The position numbers and the translations under genes were made by a program. The notes beneath the pieces are model-generated. The model was not told where the DNA came from and ran no database searches. It saw only the letters and a program-made list of their open reading frames with translations. Below, in pieces: positions 46,522-55,665 of a stretch of 64,000 bases of DNA (position 1 is its first letter; the number at the start of each line of letters is the position of its first letter). The DNA is from an uncultured Ulvibacter sp. Its GTDB lineage: Bacteria > Bacteroidota > Bacteroidia > Flavobacteriales > Flavobacteriaceae. Where the stretch lies: assembly GCA_938083445.1 (NCBI GenBank), contig CALKCP010000015.1, positions 62,001-126,000 on the forward strand. Direction: 5' to 3'.

Positions 46522-48036
46522 ATGAAATACGCTGCACTCACCTTAGTCCTCCTGCTTGTTTTTTCATGTAAAACAGAGAAAACAAAGACCGACTACCTGG
46601 GCATTGTAAATGTTGAAATAAGCGGGAAGGAAAAAGCAATCCCTCACTTTGAAAAAGGCTTGTTATTGCTTCACTCTTTTGAATATGAAGATGCCCGCGA
46701 AGAATTTATAAAGGCACAAGAAGAAGATCCTCTTATGCCGATGTCTTATTGGGGCGAGGCGATGACCTACAATCACAGTTTGTGGGGAGAACAAAACTAC
46801 GATGATGGTATGGCTGCGCTAAACCAGATAGAAGGTATTGCACTAGAGACATCTGCAACCGAATTAGAGAGAGACTTCATTAAAGCGGCTCAAATTCTGT
46901 ATCAGCCTAAAACAGAGAAAACCGTAAGAGACCAAGACTACGCCAATTTTATGGAAGGATTGTCGAAAAAGTATCCGTCAAATCATGAAATTGCCGCTTT
47001 TTACGCCTTGTCTCTATTAGGCTCTGTACCTGAAGGGCGAGATGATGCTATTTATGGAAAAGGCGCCAAAATCGCGCAAAGTGTGTTGGAAGAAAACCCA
47101 AATCATCCCGGAGCTTTGCATTATCTAATTCATTCTTATGACGACCCTAAGCATGCGAATCTTGCCTTAGCAGCGGCTAATTTATATTCAAAAGTGGCCC
47201 CAGATGCCAGCCACGCATTACACATGCCCTCCCATATTTATGTAGCAATGGGGATGTGGAAAGAAGTGGTTTCCTCAAATATAAACTCCTACCAGGCCAG
47301 CTTGAACCGAATGAACAGAAAAGGATTGGGCAATGATGCGCGTGGTTATCATGCGTATCATTGGCTCGAGTATGGGTATTTGCAGGAAGCAAAAAAGGAA
47401 GAAGCAAAAAAAATGGTGCTGGATATGCAACAGTACGCCTCAGAAACTCCGTCAAAAACAGGAAGGCTTTATCTTGTATATTTAAAAGGAACGTATTTGA
47501 TAGAAACGAAAGACTGGGGGGGAGAAATTGCCAGCATTCCTGTTAACATAACCGATCTAAATGTTTCCATTCGCTCGCAATATCATTTTTTAGAAGGCAT
47601 GAAAGCATACGTAAAAAGCGACGCGAATCTACTCGATAGCATTATTGATATCACAGAAAAAGACTACGCTAGAGAATCCTTTGTCCTGTCAAATAGCACC
47701 TCAAAAATCTGCTCGGCTGTATCTCGTGACGAAGCTTCTAATAGAGACCTAATTGAGTCTAAAATTAGACAAACACAATTAAGAGCCTTACAGGCTACTC
47801 TGAAAAAAGACAGCGCTTTAGCTGAAAAATATTTCCTAGAATCTATTGATCTTGAAGAAAGCATCAGCTATAGTTATGGCCCTCCATCTGTTCAGAAGCC
47901 TACGCGTGAGTTATATGCCGATTGGCTGGTTGCCCAGAACAAAAATGAAGCGGCAGCCATCCAATATGAAATGATACTTAAAAGTGCCCCAAAAAGATTG
48001 CTTGCTTTAAAAGGGATTGAAATGGCAAAAGGATAA
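46522..48036 (+). CDS. TPR-repeat lipoprotein
   Basis: This 504-aa protein has a lipoprotein signal (MKYAALTLVLLLVFSC, Cys16) and TPR-like helices (FEKGLLLLHSFEYEDAREEFIKAQEED, LYSKVAPDASHALHMPSHIYVAMGMW). The segment GYHAYHWLEYGYLQEAKK is His/Tyr-rich. The chosen start is the ATG just before the signal peptide, although the frame is open further back to 46459. It is followed 4 bp later by a cupin lipoprotein, so the two are likely one transcript. Confidence 0.82.
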   Translation: MKYAALTLVLLLVFSCKTEKTKTDYLGIVNVEISGKEKAIPHFEKGLLLLHSFEYEDAREEFIKAQEEDPLMPMSYWGEAMTYNHSLWGEQNYDDGMAALNQIEGIALETSATELERDFIKAAQILYQPKTEKTVRDQDYANFMEGLSKKYPSNHEIAAFYALSLLGSVPEGRDDAIYGKGAKIAQSVLEENPNHPGALHYLIHSYDDPKHANLALAAANLYSKVAPDASHALHMPSHIYVAMGMWKEVVSSNINSYQASLNRMNRKGLGNDARGYHAYHWLEYGYLQEAKKEEAKKMVLDMQQYASETPSKTGRLYLVYLKGTYLIETKDWGGEIASIPVNITDLNVSIRSQYHFLEGMKAYVKSDANLLDSIIDITEKDYARESFVLSNSTSKICSAVSRDEASNRDLIESKIRQTQLRALQATLKKDSALAEKYFLESIDLEESISYSYGPPSVQKPTRELYADWLVAQNKNEAAAIQYEMILKSAPKRLLALKGIEMAKG

Positions 48037-48040
48037 TGCG

Positions 48041-48433
48041 ATGATAAGAATATTTAATTTACCCATTAAAAACAGACTCTTAGGCTTCCTTATTTTCTGT
48101 TTACTCTGCAGTTGTAATTCAAATAACACCTTGCCCGACCCCCTGGAAGCGGGATGGAACAAACAAGCCGTATGTGAACTTCTAGAAGAGAATTCGAAAA
48201 TGAGAGTGCTACAATGCAGCTTTCCCCCTGGCGTGGGCCACGAAAGACATTACCACAGTGCTCACTTTGGGTATGCGCTATCCGGAAGCACCTTTAGAAT
48301 TAAAGACACGACAGGAATTAGAGAAGTTAAAGTCCCAAGTGGTACACGTTTTTACAACGAGGGGATTGAATGGCACGAAGTTTTAAACATTGGTGACAGT
48401 ACCGCTGTTTTTTTGATTATGGAACCAAAATAA
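48041..48433 (+). CDS. Cupin-domain lipoprotein
   Basis: This 130-aa protein has a lipoprotein signal (LGFLIFCLLCSC) and a cupin domain with the metal-type motif GHERHYHSAHFGYALSG and GTRFYNEGIEWHEVLNIG. It starts 4 bp after the TPR gene stop; an in-frame upstream ATG at 48017 lies within the TPR gene. The membrane anchor places it in the periplasm or outer membrane. No substrate is known. Confidence 0.8.
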   Translation: MIRIFNLPIKNRLLGFLIFCLLCSCNSNNTLPDPLEAGWNKQAVCELLEENSKMRVLQCSFPPGVGHERHYHSAHFGYALSGSTFRIKDTTGIREVKVPSGTRFYNEGIEWHEVLNIGDSTAVFLIMEPK

Positions 48434-48621
48434 CGTTTGTTTAAAGCCTGCAGAAGCTAACAACCCCCCTAACTTCAAATACATCTGATATTGTGAAAGT
48501 GCTTAGTATAATTTGCGTTGCCAAATTAGGGATTCGACCTTATACATTGCGCAACAAAAACACAGATAAAAAAATGGAAAAGAAAAACCCTAGCCCTTCT
48601 ATGGAACTTTCCTATCTTAGA

Positions 48622-49587
48622 ATGATGAAACTACCACTACTGTTTTTATCGTTTATATTGCATATTGGATGTAATAATATTAAAACGAGTCCTGATCAAA
48701 AAGACAAGCCAGCGACCCTAGTTTCTGAAACTTCTCTTGTTGTATTGGGAACAATCCAAGATGCTGGATCGCCGCATATTGCATGTAAAAAAGCATGTTG
48801 TGCGCCTTTATTTGGAAAACCCAACTCCCTTCGGAAAGTTGTTTCCTTGGGTGTAGTTGATCCACAAAATGATATATCGTTTCTTTTTGAAGCCACTCCA
48901 GATATCACTTCACAGCTTAAAAGCTTGAAGCAGTTTTCGAACTCTGAAAAGGAATTACCTGATGGAATCTTTCTGTCTCATGCTCATATTGGACATTACA
49001 CAGGCCTCATGTATTTGGGGAAAGAAGCTACTAATGCAAGTCAAGTACCCGTTTATGCCATGCCGAGAATGAAGACATTTCTGGAAAATAATGGCCCATG
49101 GAGTCAGTTGGTAAGCAGCAATAATATTGCCCTTAATGAGATTGAAGATCAAAAAGAAATTACACTCAGTTCAAACCTAAAGGTAATTCCTTTCAGCGTT
49201 CCACACAGAGATGAATTTTCAGAAACGGTTGGTTTTAAAATTATTGGCCCAAAAAAATCAGTGTTATTTATACCAGATATTGATAAATGGGAAAAGTGGG
49301 GAACAGACATTTCTGAGCTAATATCTCAAGTCGATTATGCATTTGTGGATGCCACTTTCTTCGATGGAGATGAAATTAATAGTCGGGATATTTCAGAAAT
49401 CCCTCATCCTTTCATTATTGAAAGCCTCGCCCTTTTTAAAAGATTGCCTGCCGAAGAGAAACAGAAAATACACTTTATTCATTTCAATCATACGAACCCT
49501 GTGTTAAACCCAGAAAGTGATGCTTTTGAGGCGGTCTATGAAAACGGGTTCAATCTGGCACAAATACATATGGTTATTCCATTATAA
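48622..49587 (+). CDS. PqqB-like metallo-beta-lactamase-fold lipoprotein
   Basis: The 321-aa product begins with a lipoprotein signal (MKLPLLFLSFILHIGC, Cys17 of the longer form). The MBL-fold domain opens VVLGTIQDAGSPHIACKKACC, the layout of PqqB-type proteins with three Cys (55, 59, 60), and continues with the metal motif FLSHAHIGHYTG, where HxHxDH has Gly in place of Asp at 124. More putative ligands are in SVPHRDE, IPDID and IHFNHTNP. No pqqA, C, D or E gene is in the window, so a role in PQQ is not supported. The frame is open back to 48493, but the lipoprotein signal favours 48622 or 48625. Confidence 0.8.
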   Translation: MMKLPLLFLSFILHIGCNNIKTSPDQKDKPATLVSETSLVVLGTIQDAGSPHIACKKACCAPLFGKPNSLRKVVSLGVVDPQNDISFLFEATPDITSQLKSLKQFSNSEKELPDGIFLSHAHIGHYTGLMYLGKEATNASQVPVYAMPRMKTFLENNGPWSQLVSSNNIALNEIEDQKEITLSSNLKVIPFSVPHRDEFSETVGFKIIGPKKSVLFIPDIDKWEKWGTDISELISQVDYAFVDATFFDGDEINSRDISEIPHPFIIESLALFKRLPAEEKQKIHFIHFNHTNPVLNPESDAFEAVYENGFNLAQIHMVIPL

Positions 49588-49730
49588 TACGCTAGGACTG
49601 ATAAAACACTATCTGCCTAGGTGAGACTAGTTAAGTAATCGTATCTTTTGTAAAAAACCTAGTATTAAAATACGTATTTTATAGAGGTCGGTAAACGAGT
49701 TAGGTATTAATTTCATTTTTTAATAAGGAC

Positions 49731-50699
49731 ATGAACTTCATTTTTCAATATATAATTACGCAGGTTACCAAGAACAAAATAAAGAGTAGAAGACGGGCTA
49801 TTCCTGAAAACCCCTTCGACAAAGAGTTCAAGGATACTAAAGTTGAATTTTCTCACTTAGTTAAGGACAGCGCGCTTATCCTTCTGGGGATTGTATCTGC
49901 GAACATTGGCCTTACTGGCTTTTTATTGCCAAACGCGTTTATTGATGGAGGTGTAACAGGTATTTCCTTGATCCTAACTGAAATTACAACAATCCCATTA
50001 TCGTATTTGTTAGTGGCCATCAATATTCCATTTATTATTATGGGTTATTCAACAATTGGGAAACAATTCGCAATTCGAAGTTTCATTGCTATTTTATTTC
50101 TAGCACTGTCTGTTCATCTGGTTGAAATTCCAATCGTAACCGATGATAAATTATTGATTGCCGTCTTTGGGGGTTTCTTTTTGGGCTTGGGCATTGGATT
50201 GGCTATTCGAGGCGGCGCTGTAATCGACGGCACCGAAGTTTTGGCAATCTTTGTTAGCAAAAAAACGTCATTGACCATCGGAGATGTTATTTTAGTATTT
50301 AACATCCTTATTTTTGGTGCTGCTGCTTATACCTTTTCGATAGAAATTGCATTGTACGCCATGCTAACATATCTCTCGGCCTCTAAAACGGTTGACTTTG
50401 TAGTTTCGGGTATTGAGGAATACGTAGGTGTTACAATCATATCAGATTATAGCGAAGATATTCGATTAGCCATTATTGAAAAAATGGGCCGTGGATGCAC
50501 TATCTATAAAGGAAAAAGAGGTTTTGGAAAGAAAGGCGATACACTGCAAGAAACGGATATAATATACACCTTAATTACCCGTCTCGAATTGGCTAAATTA
50601 CAAACTGAAATAGATAAAATAGATAAAAGTGCATTTTTAGTGATGCATAGTATTAAAGATGCCAAGGGAGGGATGATCAAAAAACGCCCCTTAAAATAG
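49731..50699 (+). CDS. YitT/DUF2179-family membrane protein
   Basis: This 322-aa protein has five to six membrane helices (ALILLGIVSANIGLTGFLLP, YLLVAINIPFIIMGYS, LLIAVFGGFFLGLGIGLAIRGGAV) with the motif GGVTGISLI at about residue 76, then a cytoplasmic DUF2179 domain (TIISDYSEDIRLAIIEKMGRGCTIYKGKRGFGKKG). A hydrophilic N-terminal stretch precedes the first helix. The transported substrate is not established for this family. Confidence 0.9.
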   Translation: MNFIFQYIITQVTKNKIKSRRRAIPENPFDKEFKDTKVEFSHLVKDSALILLGIVSANIGLTGFLLPNAFIDGGVTGISLILTEITTIPLSYLLVAINIPFIIMGYSTIGKQFAIRSFIAILFLALSVHLVEIPIVTDDKLLIAVFGGFFLGLGIGLAIRGGAVIDGTEVLAIFVSKKTSLTIGDVILVFNILIFGAAAYTFSIEIALYAMLTYLSASKTVDFVVSGIEEYVGVTIISDYSEDIRLAIIEKMGRGCTIYKGKRGFGKKGDTLQETDIIYTLITRLELAKLQTEIDKIDKSAFLVMHSIKDAKGGMIKKRPLK

Positions 50700-50720
50700 C
50701 GCTAAATAAGCGAAGGCATG

Positions 50721-52538
50721 CTATTCTTCTTCCTGCCTAACCCCATCGACATACTTTTTTTCAAGCTCCGATTGAAATTCTTCCATAACGGGTTTTACGG
50801 TGCTTTCGGGTAGATCGGCAATACGAATATACATTAATCCATCCACTGCATTATTAAAAAGTGGATCCACGTTAAATGCAACTACTTTTGCATTCTGTTT
50901 GATGTATTTTTTAATTAAAACAGGCAAACGCAGGCTTCCTGGCTCAACCTCATCAATAATTTTATCGAACTTGTTTAAATCTGCCTCACTTGCATCGAAA
51001 ATAAAGTCTTTGTCGGCGTCCTTTAGTTTTACCTTAAATTCCTTCTTCGGATTGATGTATTGCGCAACGTATGGGTCATAGTAATTAGATTTCATAAATT
51101 CGATCATCAAGGATTTCGAAAATTCAGAAAACTTATTACTAATACTTACCCCTCCAATTAAATACCGGTGTTCTGGATAGCGCAGGGTAACATGCACGAT
51201 CCCTTTCCAAAGTAAAAAAAGTGGCATTGGACGTTGCTGATATTCTTTAATAATAAAGGCCCTACCCATTTCAATAGATTTGTTCATCATAGGATATAAC
51301 TCAGGTTCAAATCGGAACAAATCCTGTAAATAAAACCCATCAATTCCAAATCTAGGGAATATCATAGACCCTAAACCCATGCGGTAAGCCCCTGCCATTT
51401 TTTGGGTTTTGGTATCCCATAAAAACATATGGTGGTAATACGAATCGAATTTATCTAAATCGGTTGGATTATTGGTTCCTTCTCCTATTTCTCGAAACGT
51501 CTTTTCTCGTAAACGCCCTATTTCCTGTAATATGTTTGGGATAAGGTCGGCTTGTGCTAAAAACACCTCGTAGTTTTTACTCGTTAAAAGTCGTTTGTCG
51601 TTTAAACGCAACGAGTCTATTTCCTTTTGCAACTCCTCCACTGAAACAGCACCGGCAATCTTCTTAGGAGCCTTAGGGATTTTTAAGGACTTAGGGATGC
51701 CATCTAGCAACTTTTTCTTCTCAAAAGCATTAGAAAGCATATAGGTTTTCTTCCGAAGAAACTCCGTAAAATCGGGCAGTGACGTATGCTCATTTTGACT
51801 GGCAACTGAAATTGGGTTTCCGATACGTACTTTTATTATTCGGGACTTCTGTGTTAGCAATTCGGAAGGCAATTTCGCTGTGCGAAAGGTGTCGTTCATT
51901 TTAGCTAGTCGATAAAACAATTTGCTGTTTTTACCATGAAAATATATTGGAACGACCGGAACGTTCGCCTTTTTTACTATTTTCATTGCACTTTCTGACC
52001 AAGGACGATCTACAAGTAACTTCCCATCCCGATAGGTTGAAACTTCACCACCAGGAAATATGCCTAACGGATGCCCTTCTCCTAAGTGTCTCAATGAGGC
52101 TTTAATACCTTGAATACTAGATTTCACTTCTTTGTGATCCTCAAAAGGGTTTACAGGCATCACAAATGGCTTTAAAGGCGCTGCGCGATGCAACAAAAAG
52201 TTGGCTACAATTTTAAAATCTGGGCGGTGGTCAAGAAGTACTTTTAGTAAAAGAATTCCATCAATCCCGCCAAGAGGGTGATTAGATATCGTAATAAAGC
52301 CACCTGTTTTTGGGATTCTTTTAAGATCCTCTTCTGGAATTTCAAATTTCACTTCAAATTCATCGAGAAGCGCATTAATGAACTTTAAATCCTTGAGGTG
52401 TTTGTGTTTATCGTATATTTTATTTATCGTAGTGACTTTCAAAAGCTTCATCAACGCCCAGGCTATAGACGTGCCAATAAATCCAAATTTATCAACTTTT
52501 ATTGCGCTCGCAACCTCTTTTGACGTGACTAAACCCAT
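50721..52538 (-). CDS. olsF: Bifunctional ornithine-lipid synthase (OlsF-type acyltransferase)
   Basis: OlsF combines an N-acyltransferase and an O-acyltransferase that build ornithine lipid, a phosphorus-free membrane lipid known in Flavobacterium johnsoniae. The N-terminal half carries the PlsC-type acyltransferase motifs SNHPLGGID at 85-93 and FPGGEVS at 161-167. The C-terminal half (about 340-590) resembles the OlsB/GNAT-type N-acyltransferase (LREKTFREIGEGTNNPTDLDKFD ... AGAYRMGLG). The length of 605 aa fits the fusion. The call is by architecture; related proteins may acylate other amino acids. A phosphate-uptake operon elsewhere in the window makes lipid remodelling a plausible theme. 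Confidence 0.8.
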   Translation of the reverse strand: MGLVTSKEVASAIKVDKFGFIGTSIAWALMKLLKVTTINKIYDKHKHLKDLKFINALLDEFEVKFEIPEEDLKRIPKTGGFITISNHPLGGIDGILLLKVLLDHRPDFKIVANFLLHRAAPLKPFVMPVNPFEDHKEVKSSIQGIKASLRHLGEGHPLGIFPGGEVSTYRDGKLLVDRPWSESAMKIVKKANVPVVPIYFHGKNSKLFYRLAKMNDTFRTAKLPSELLTQKSRIIKVRIGNPISVASQNEHTSLPDFTEFLRKKTYMLSNAFEKKKLLDGIPKSLKIPKAPKKIAGAVSVEELQKEIDSLRLNDKRLLTSKNYEVFLAQADLIPNILQEIGRLREKTFREIGEGTNNPTDLDKFDSYYHHMFLWDTKTQKMAGAYRMGLGSMIFPRFGIDGFYLQDLFRFEPELYPMMNKSIEMGRAFIIKEYQQRPMPLFLLWKGIVHVTLRYPEHRYLIGGVSISNKFSEFSKSLMIEFMKSNYYDPYVAQYINPKKEFKVKLKDADKDFIFDASEADLNKFDKIIDEVEPGSLRLPVLIKKYIKQNAKVVAFNVDPLFNNAVDGLMYIRIADLPESTVKPVMEEFQSELEKKYVDGVRQEEE

Positions 52539-52584
52539 GAAAAATATTTGGTTAATTGTAGTGGCAAATATAGCAAAACAATCA

Positions 52585-53844
52585 CTATTCCCTTATTACT
52601 AGTTGTACTGTATTTCGGCTCTCTTGCTTGAGCAAAACCGTTTTTCCCTTCGATATGGCGAGAATTTCTACCGGTTTCGAGTGCCGTATTGTGTAAAGCG
52701 TTACTCCTTCATTCCATTTCACTTTAAAGGTTTCTCGCAGCTTTCCGAGCAACACTTCTAAATTATTGAATTTATTATCAACGCAAACAGAAAAGCTAAT
52801 GGCCGAATTTTGTATTAACTCAACCCTCATTTTATACTTGTGAAGGAGTTTGAAAACGGCACTAATATTATCCTCCATCATAAAGGAAAAATCCAAGGAT
52901 GATAGCGAAATTAATACTTGATTCTTTTTTAGAATAAAACAGGACACTTGCGGATCTAGCGCAACCCCTTTGCCAACGCAGGTGCCTTGGCCGAGGGGAT
53001 TCTCAAAAGATTTAACGAAAAGCGGTATTTCCTTTCGCTGAAGCGGTTGCAATGTCTTCGGATGTATAACCGAAGCCCCGTAAAAAGCCAACTCAATCGC
53101 TTCTCTGTAAGAGATATGATGCAGCAGTTGCGTTTTGGAAAAATACCTTGGATCTGCATTTAAAACGCCTGGCACATCTTTCCAAATTGTGACACTTTTG
53201 GCGTTTAAACAGTACCCAAAAATGGCAGCTGTATAATCACTTCCCTCTCGGCCAAGCGTCGTCGTAAAATTATTGGTTCCTTCAGCCCCCAAAAAACCTT
53301 GAGTGATAGTAATCTCGTTAGGGTTCACACTATTTAAAATGTTCTTTTGTGTTAGCTCCCAATCCACATCTGCATCACGATGATTATCATTCGTTTTTAT
53401 ACAGCTGCGAACATCTAGGAATTTATTTTTTATTTTTACTTCTGACAGGTAGGCTGAAACTATGGTCGTTGAGGCCAATTCTCCATAGCCAACAACTTGA
53501 TCGTAGACAAAGGCGTGATTTTTTGATTTTGAATGCTTCAGAAAATAGCTTAAATCTTTAAATAGTTTCTGAACTTCACTAAAAACCGGATGCGAGTTAT
53601 TGTGAAATACTTCAGAAATAATGTTGTAATGATAGTTGTAAATTTCACTAACAGAAGCGTCTATTTCGGCCCTATTTGAAAAGTAATTTGAAACAACAAC
53701 TTCTAAACCATTTGTAACCTTTCCCATGGCAGAAACGATGACCAATAATTTTTTCTCTCCTGTTATTTCTAGTACTGCTGCAAGGTTTCGAATTCCATTC
53801 GCATCCTTCACAGAAGCCCCTCCAAATTTAAATATTTTCATCAC
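52585..53844 (-). CDS. lysC: Aspartate kinase
   Basis: This cytoplasmic kinase phosphorylates aspartate, the first step to Lys, Thr and Met. The N-terminal FKFGGASVKD (Ala in place of the usual Thr, as in many Bacteroidota), YGELASTTIV, FLGAEGTNNFTTTLGREGSDYTAA and the Tyr/Asp-rich middle are all conserved. A C-terminal regulatory region (about 300-419) is divergent but reads like paired ACT domains. The length of 419 aa corresponds to a monofunctional enzyme. Confidence 0.93.
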   Translation of the reverse strand: MMKIFKFGGASVKDANGIRNLAAVLEITGEKKLLVIVSAMGKVTNGLEVVVSNYFSNRAEIDASVSEIYNYHYNIISEVFHNNSHPVFSEVQKLFKDLSYFLKHSKSKNHAFVYDQVVGYGELASTTIVSAYLSEVKIKNKFLDVRSCIKTNDNHRDADVDWELTQKNILNSVNPNEITITQGFLGAEGTNNFTTTLGREGSDYTAAIFGYCLNAKSVTIWKDVPGVLNADPRYFSKTQLLHHISYREAIELAFYGASVIHPKTLQPLQRKEIPLFVKSFENPLGQGTCVGKGVALDPQVSCFILKKNQVLISLSSLDFSFMMEDNISAVFKLLHKYKMRVELIQNSAISFSVCVDNKFNNLEVLLGKLRETFKVKWNEGVTLYTIRHSKPVEILAISKGKTVLLKQESRNTVQLVIRE

Positions 53845-53930
53845 TTATTTAAAGAATTATCTCCCCGTACATAATTTGAAATCAGAAAACACACTTTTTA
53901 GGCATGCCTCTACATTAAAAGAATCTCAAA

Positions 53931-54413
53931 TTAATCTAGTTTCTCGATATAATTACTAATTCCAGTTTCGTCCATTTGCACAACACTCCAGTCTGAAAGA
54001 ACTTTTGCGCCACTATTCTCATAAAATTTTATTGCCCCCTCATTCCAATCAATAACATTCCACTCAATGCGCTTCACGCCCTGTAAATGACCATAACGTA
54101 TTACGGCGGCGTATAGCTTTTCGCCAATGCCTTTTCTTCGCATTGATTCTTGAACGATTAAATCTTCCAAATGTACGGTGGGTCCAACCCACGTAGAAAA
54201 CCTAAAATACACCAATGCAGCACCTACAATGTTGGAAGCAACTTCGGCTATGAAACACGTAAACATTGGCGTAGCTCCATATCCATGATTTTGCAAGTCT
54301 TGAACAGAAATCTTTACCGCGTCTGGTTCTTTCTCAAAAATAGCCAGCTCCTTTATTAGCGCTAGTACCTTTGGCATATCAATCGCTTCTGCTTTTCGGA
54401 CACTTATTTCCAT
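53931..54413 (-). CDS. GNAT-family N-acetyltransferase
   Basis: This 160-aa enzyme begins MEISVRKAEAIDMPKVLALIKELAIFE and has the acetyl-CoA-binding RRKGIGEKLYAAV and the NVIDWNEGAIKFYENSGAKVL segment, like diamine or spermine-type GNATs of the PaiA/SSAT type. The frame is open back to 54500, but that start overlaps the divergent fbp promoter region and gives a leader with no domain signal. The substrate is not assigned. Confidence 0.88.
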   Translation of the reverse strand: MEISVRKAEAIDMPKVLALIKELAIFEKEPDAVKISVQDLQNHGYGATPMFTCFIAEVASNIVGAALVYFRFSTWVGPTVHLEDLIVQESMRRKGIGEKLYAAVIRYGHLQGVKRIEWNVIDWNEGAIKFYENSGAKVLSDWSVVQMDETGISNYIEKLD

Positions 54414-54493
54414 GGTTAGCGTTTTGATAGACAAATATCGACTCATTTTCTTAAAAATACCGATATTTGCGGAAATTTCATAACAAATATTAA

Positions 54494-55498
54494 ATGGCAA
54501 TTCGAAATCAATCGCTTGGTGAGTTTATTATTGAGAATCAGAGTGAATTTCAATATTCTTCTGGAGAACTTTCTAGACTAATAAACTCTATACGTCTCGC
54601 TGCTAAAGTTGTAAATCACGAAGTAAATAAAGCAGGGCTGGTTGATATCCTAGGGGCCGCAGGAGATACAAACATACAGGGCGAGGATCAGCAAAAACTG
54701 GATGTTTACGCCAACGAAATATTTATCAAAACACTTACTAATCGAGAGATTGTATGTGGAATTGCCAGTGAAGAGGAGGATGATTTTATTTCAATTAAAG
54801 GACGAAATGAAAAAAATGACAATAAATATGTCGTTTTGATGGATCCACTAGACGGGTCATCAAATATTGATGTAAACGTTTCGGTGGGGACTATTTTTTC
54901 GATCTATCGCAGAGTTACGCCTTCAGGAACGCCTGTAACCATTGACGATTTCCTACAACCAGGAAATCTGCAAGTAGCGGCAGGTTATATTGTTTATGGC
55001 ACCTCTACAATGATTGTATATAGCACGGGTCATGGAGTGAATGGATTTACACTAAACCCTGCAATTGGGACGTATTATTTGTCACATCCAAACATGAAAT
55101 TTCCTGAAAAAGGGTCCATCTATTCTGTCAATGAAGGAAACTATGTCCATTTCCCTCTTGGCATAAAAAATTATATTAAATATTGTCAAGAAGAGGAAGA
55201 GGATCGGCCTTATACCTCAAGATACATTGGGTCGTTGGTGTCAGATTTTCACAGAAACCTAATCAAAGGAGGGATCTATATTTACCCAAATACCTCCAAA
55301 GATCCAAACGGAAAACTACGCTTATTGTATGAGTGCAATCCAATCGCTTATATTGCAAAGCAAGCTGGAGGCAGGTCTAGCAATGGTTTCATTAATATTC
55401 TCGATATCAAGCCAACAGAATTACATCAGCGAGTTCCCTTTATATGTGGAAATAAGTCGATGGTTGATAAGGCGGAAGAGTTTATGCAAAATGCATAA
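54494..55498 (+). CDS. fbp: Class I fructose-1,6-bisphosphatase
   Basis: This gluconeogenic phosphatase of 334 aa has the metal and substrate sites ASEEEDDF at 91-98 and DPLDGSSN at 117-124, with the usual [17 protein letters not shown] later. The C-terminal segment [14 protein letters not shown] is typical. A near-consensus box (GATATTTG, 54462-54469) lies about 25 bp upstream. The gene is monocistronic. Confidence 0.97.
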   Translation: MAIRNQSLGEFIIENQSEFQYSSGELSRLINSIRLAAKVVNHEVNKAGLVDILGAAGDTNIQGEDQQKLDVYANEIFIKTLTNREIVCGIASEEEDDFISIKGRNEKNDNKYVVLMDPLDGSSNIDVNVSVGTIFSIYRRVTPSGTPVTIDDFLQPGNLQVAAGYIVYGTSTMIVYSTGHGVNGFTLNPAIGTYYLSHPNMKFPEKGSIYSVNEGNYVHFPLGIKNYIKYCQEEEEDRPYTSRYIGSLVSDFHRNLIKGGIYIYPNTSKDPNGKLRLLYECNPIAYIAKQAGGRSSNGFINILDIKPTELHQRVPFICGNKSMVDKAEEFMQNA

Positions 55499-55650
55499 GT
55501 TGATTTCAACCTAGATCATTCTTTTTAATCATATCGAGTTAAAAATCTGGAGCTTCCTAACGAGTTGCCCATCGAATAGCTTCAAAGCCAATAAAACAAA
55601 AGAAGGTATAGAAAAACTCGTTTCTTGTTTTATATAAAAAGGACCTGTCT

Positions 55651-55658
55651 TATATTTG
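55651..55658 (+). promoter_or_regulatory. Candidate -7 box for mfd
   Basis: TATATTTG, an exact TAnnTTTG, with TTG at 55625-55627 as a possible -33 part. It ends only 7 bp before the mfd ATG, so the mRNA would have a very short leader or none. Confidence 0.5.
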
Positions 55659-55665
55659 TACATTC

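Noticed and set aside
48622-49587. PQQ biosynthesis gene pqqB proper
   Set aside because: No other pqq gene is nearby, and a lipoprotein signal is present, so only PqqB-like is claimed.
50721-52538. Hemolysin or simple 1-acyl-glycerol-3-phosphate acyltransferase
   Set aside because: The second, GNAT-like half and 605-aa length fit OlsF better.
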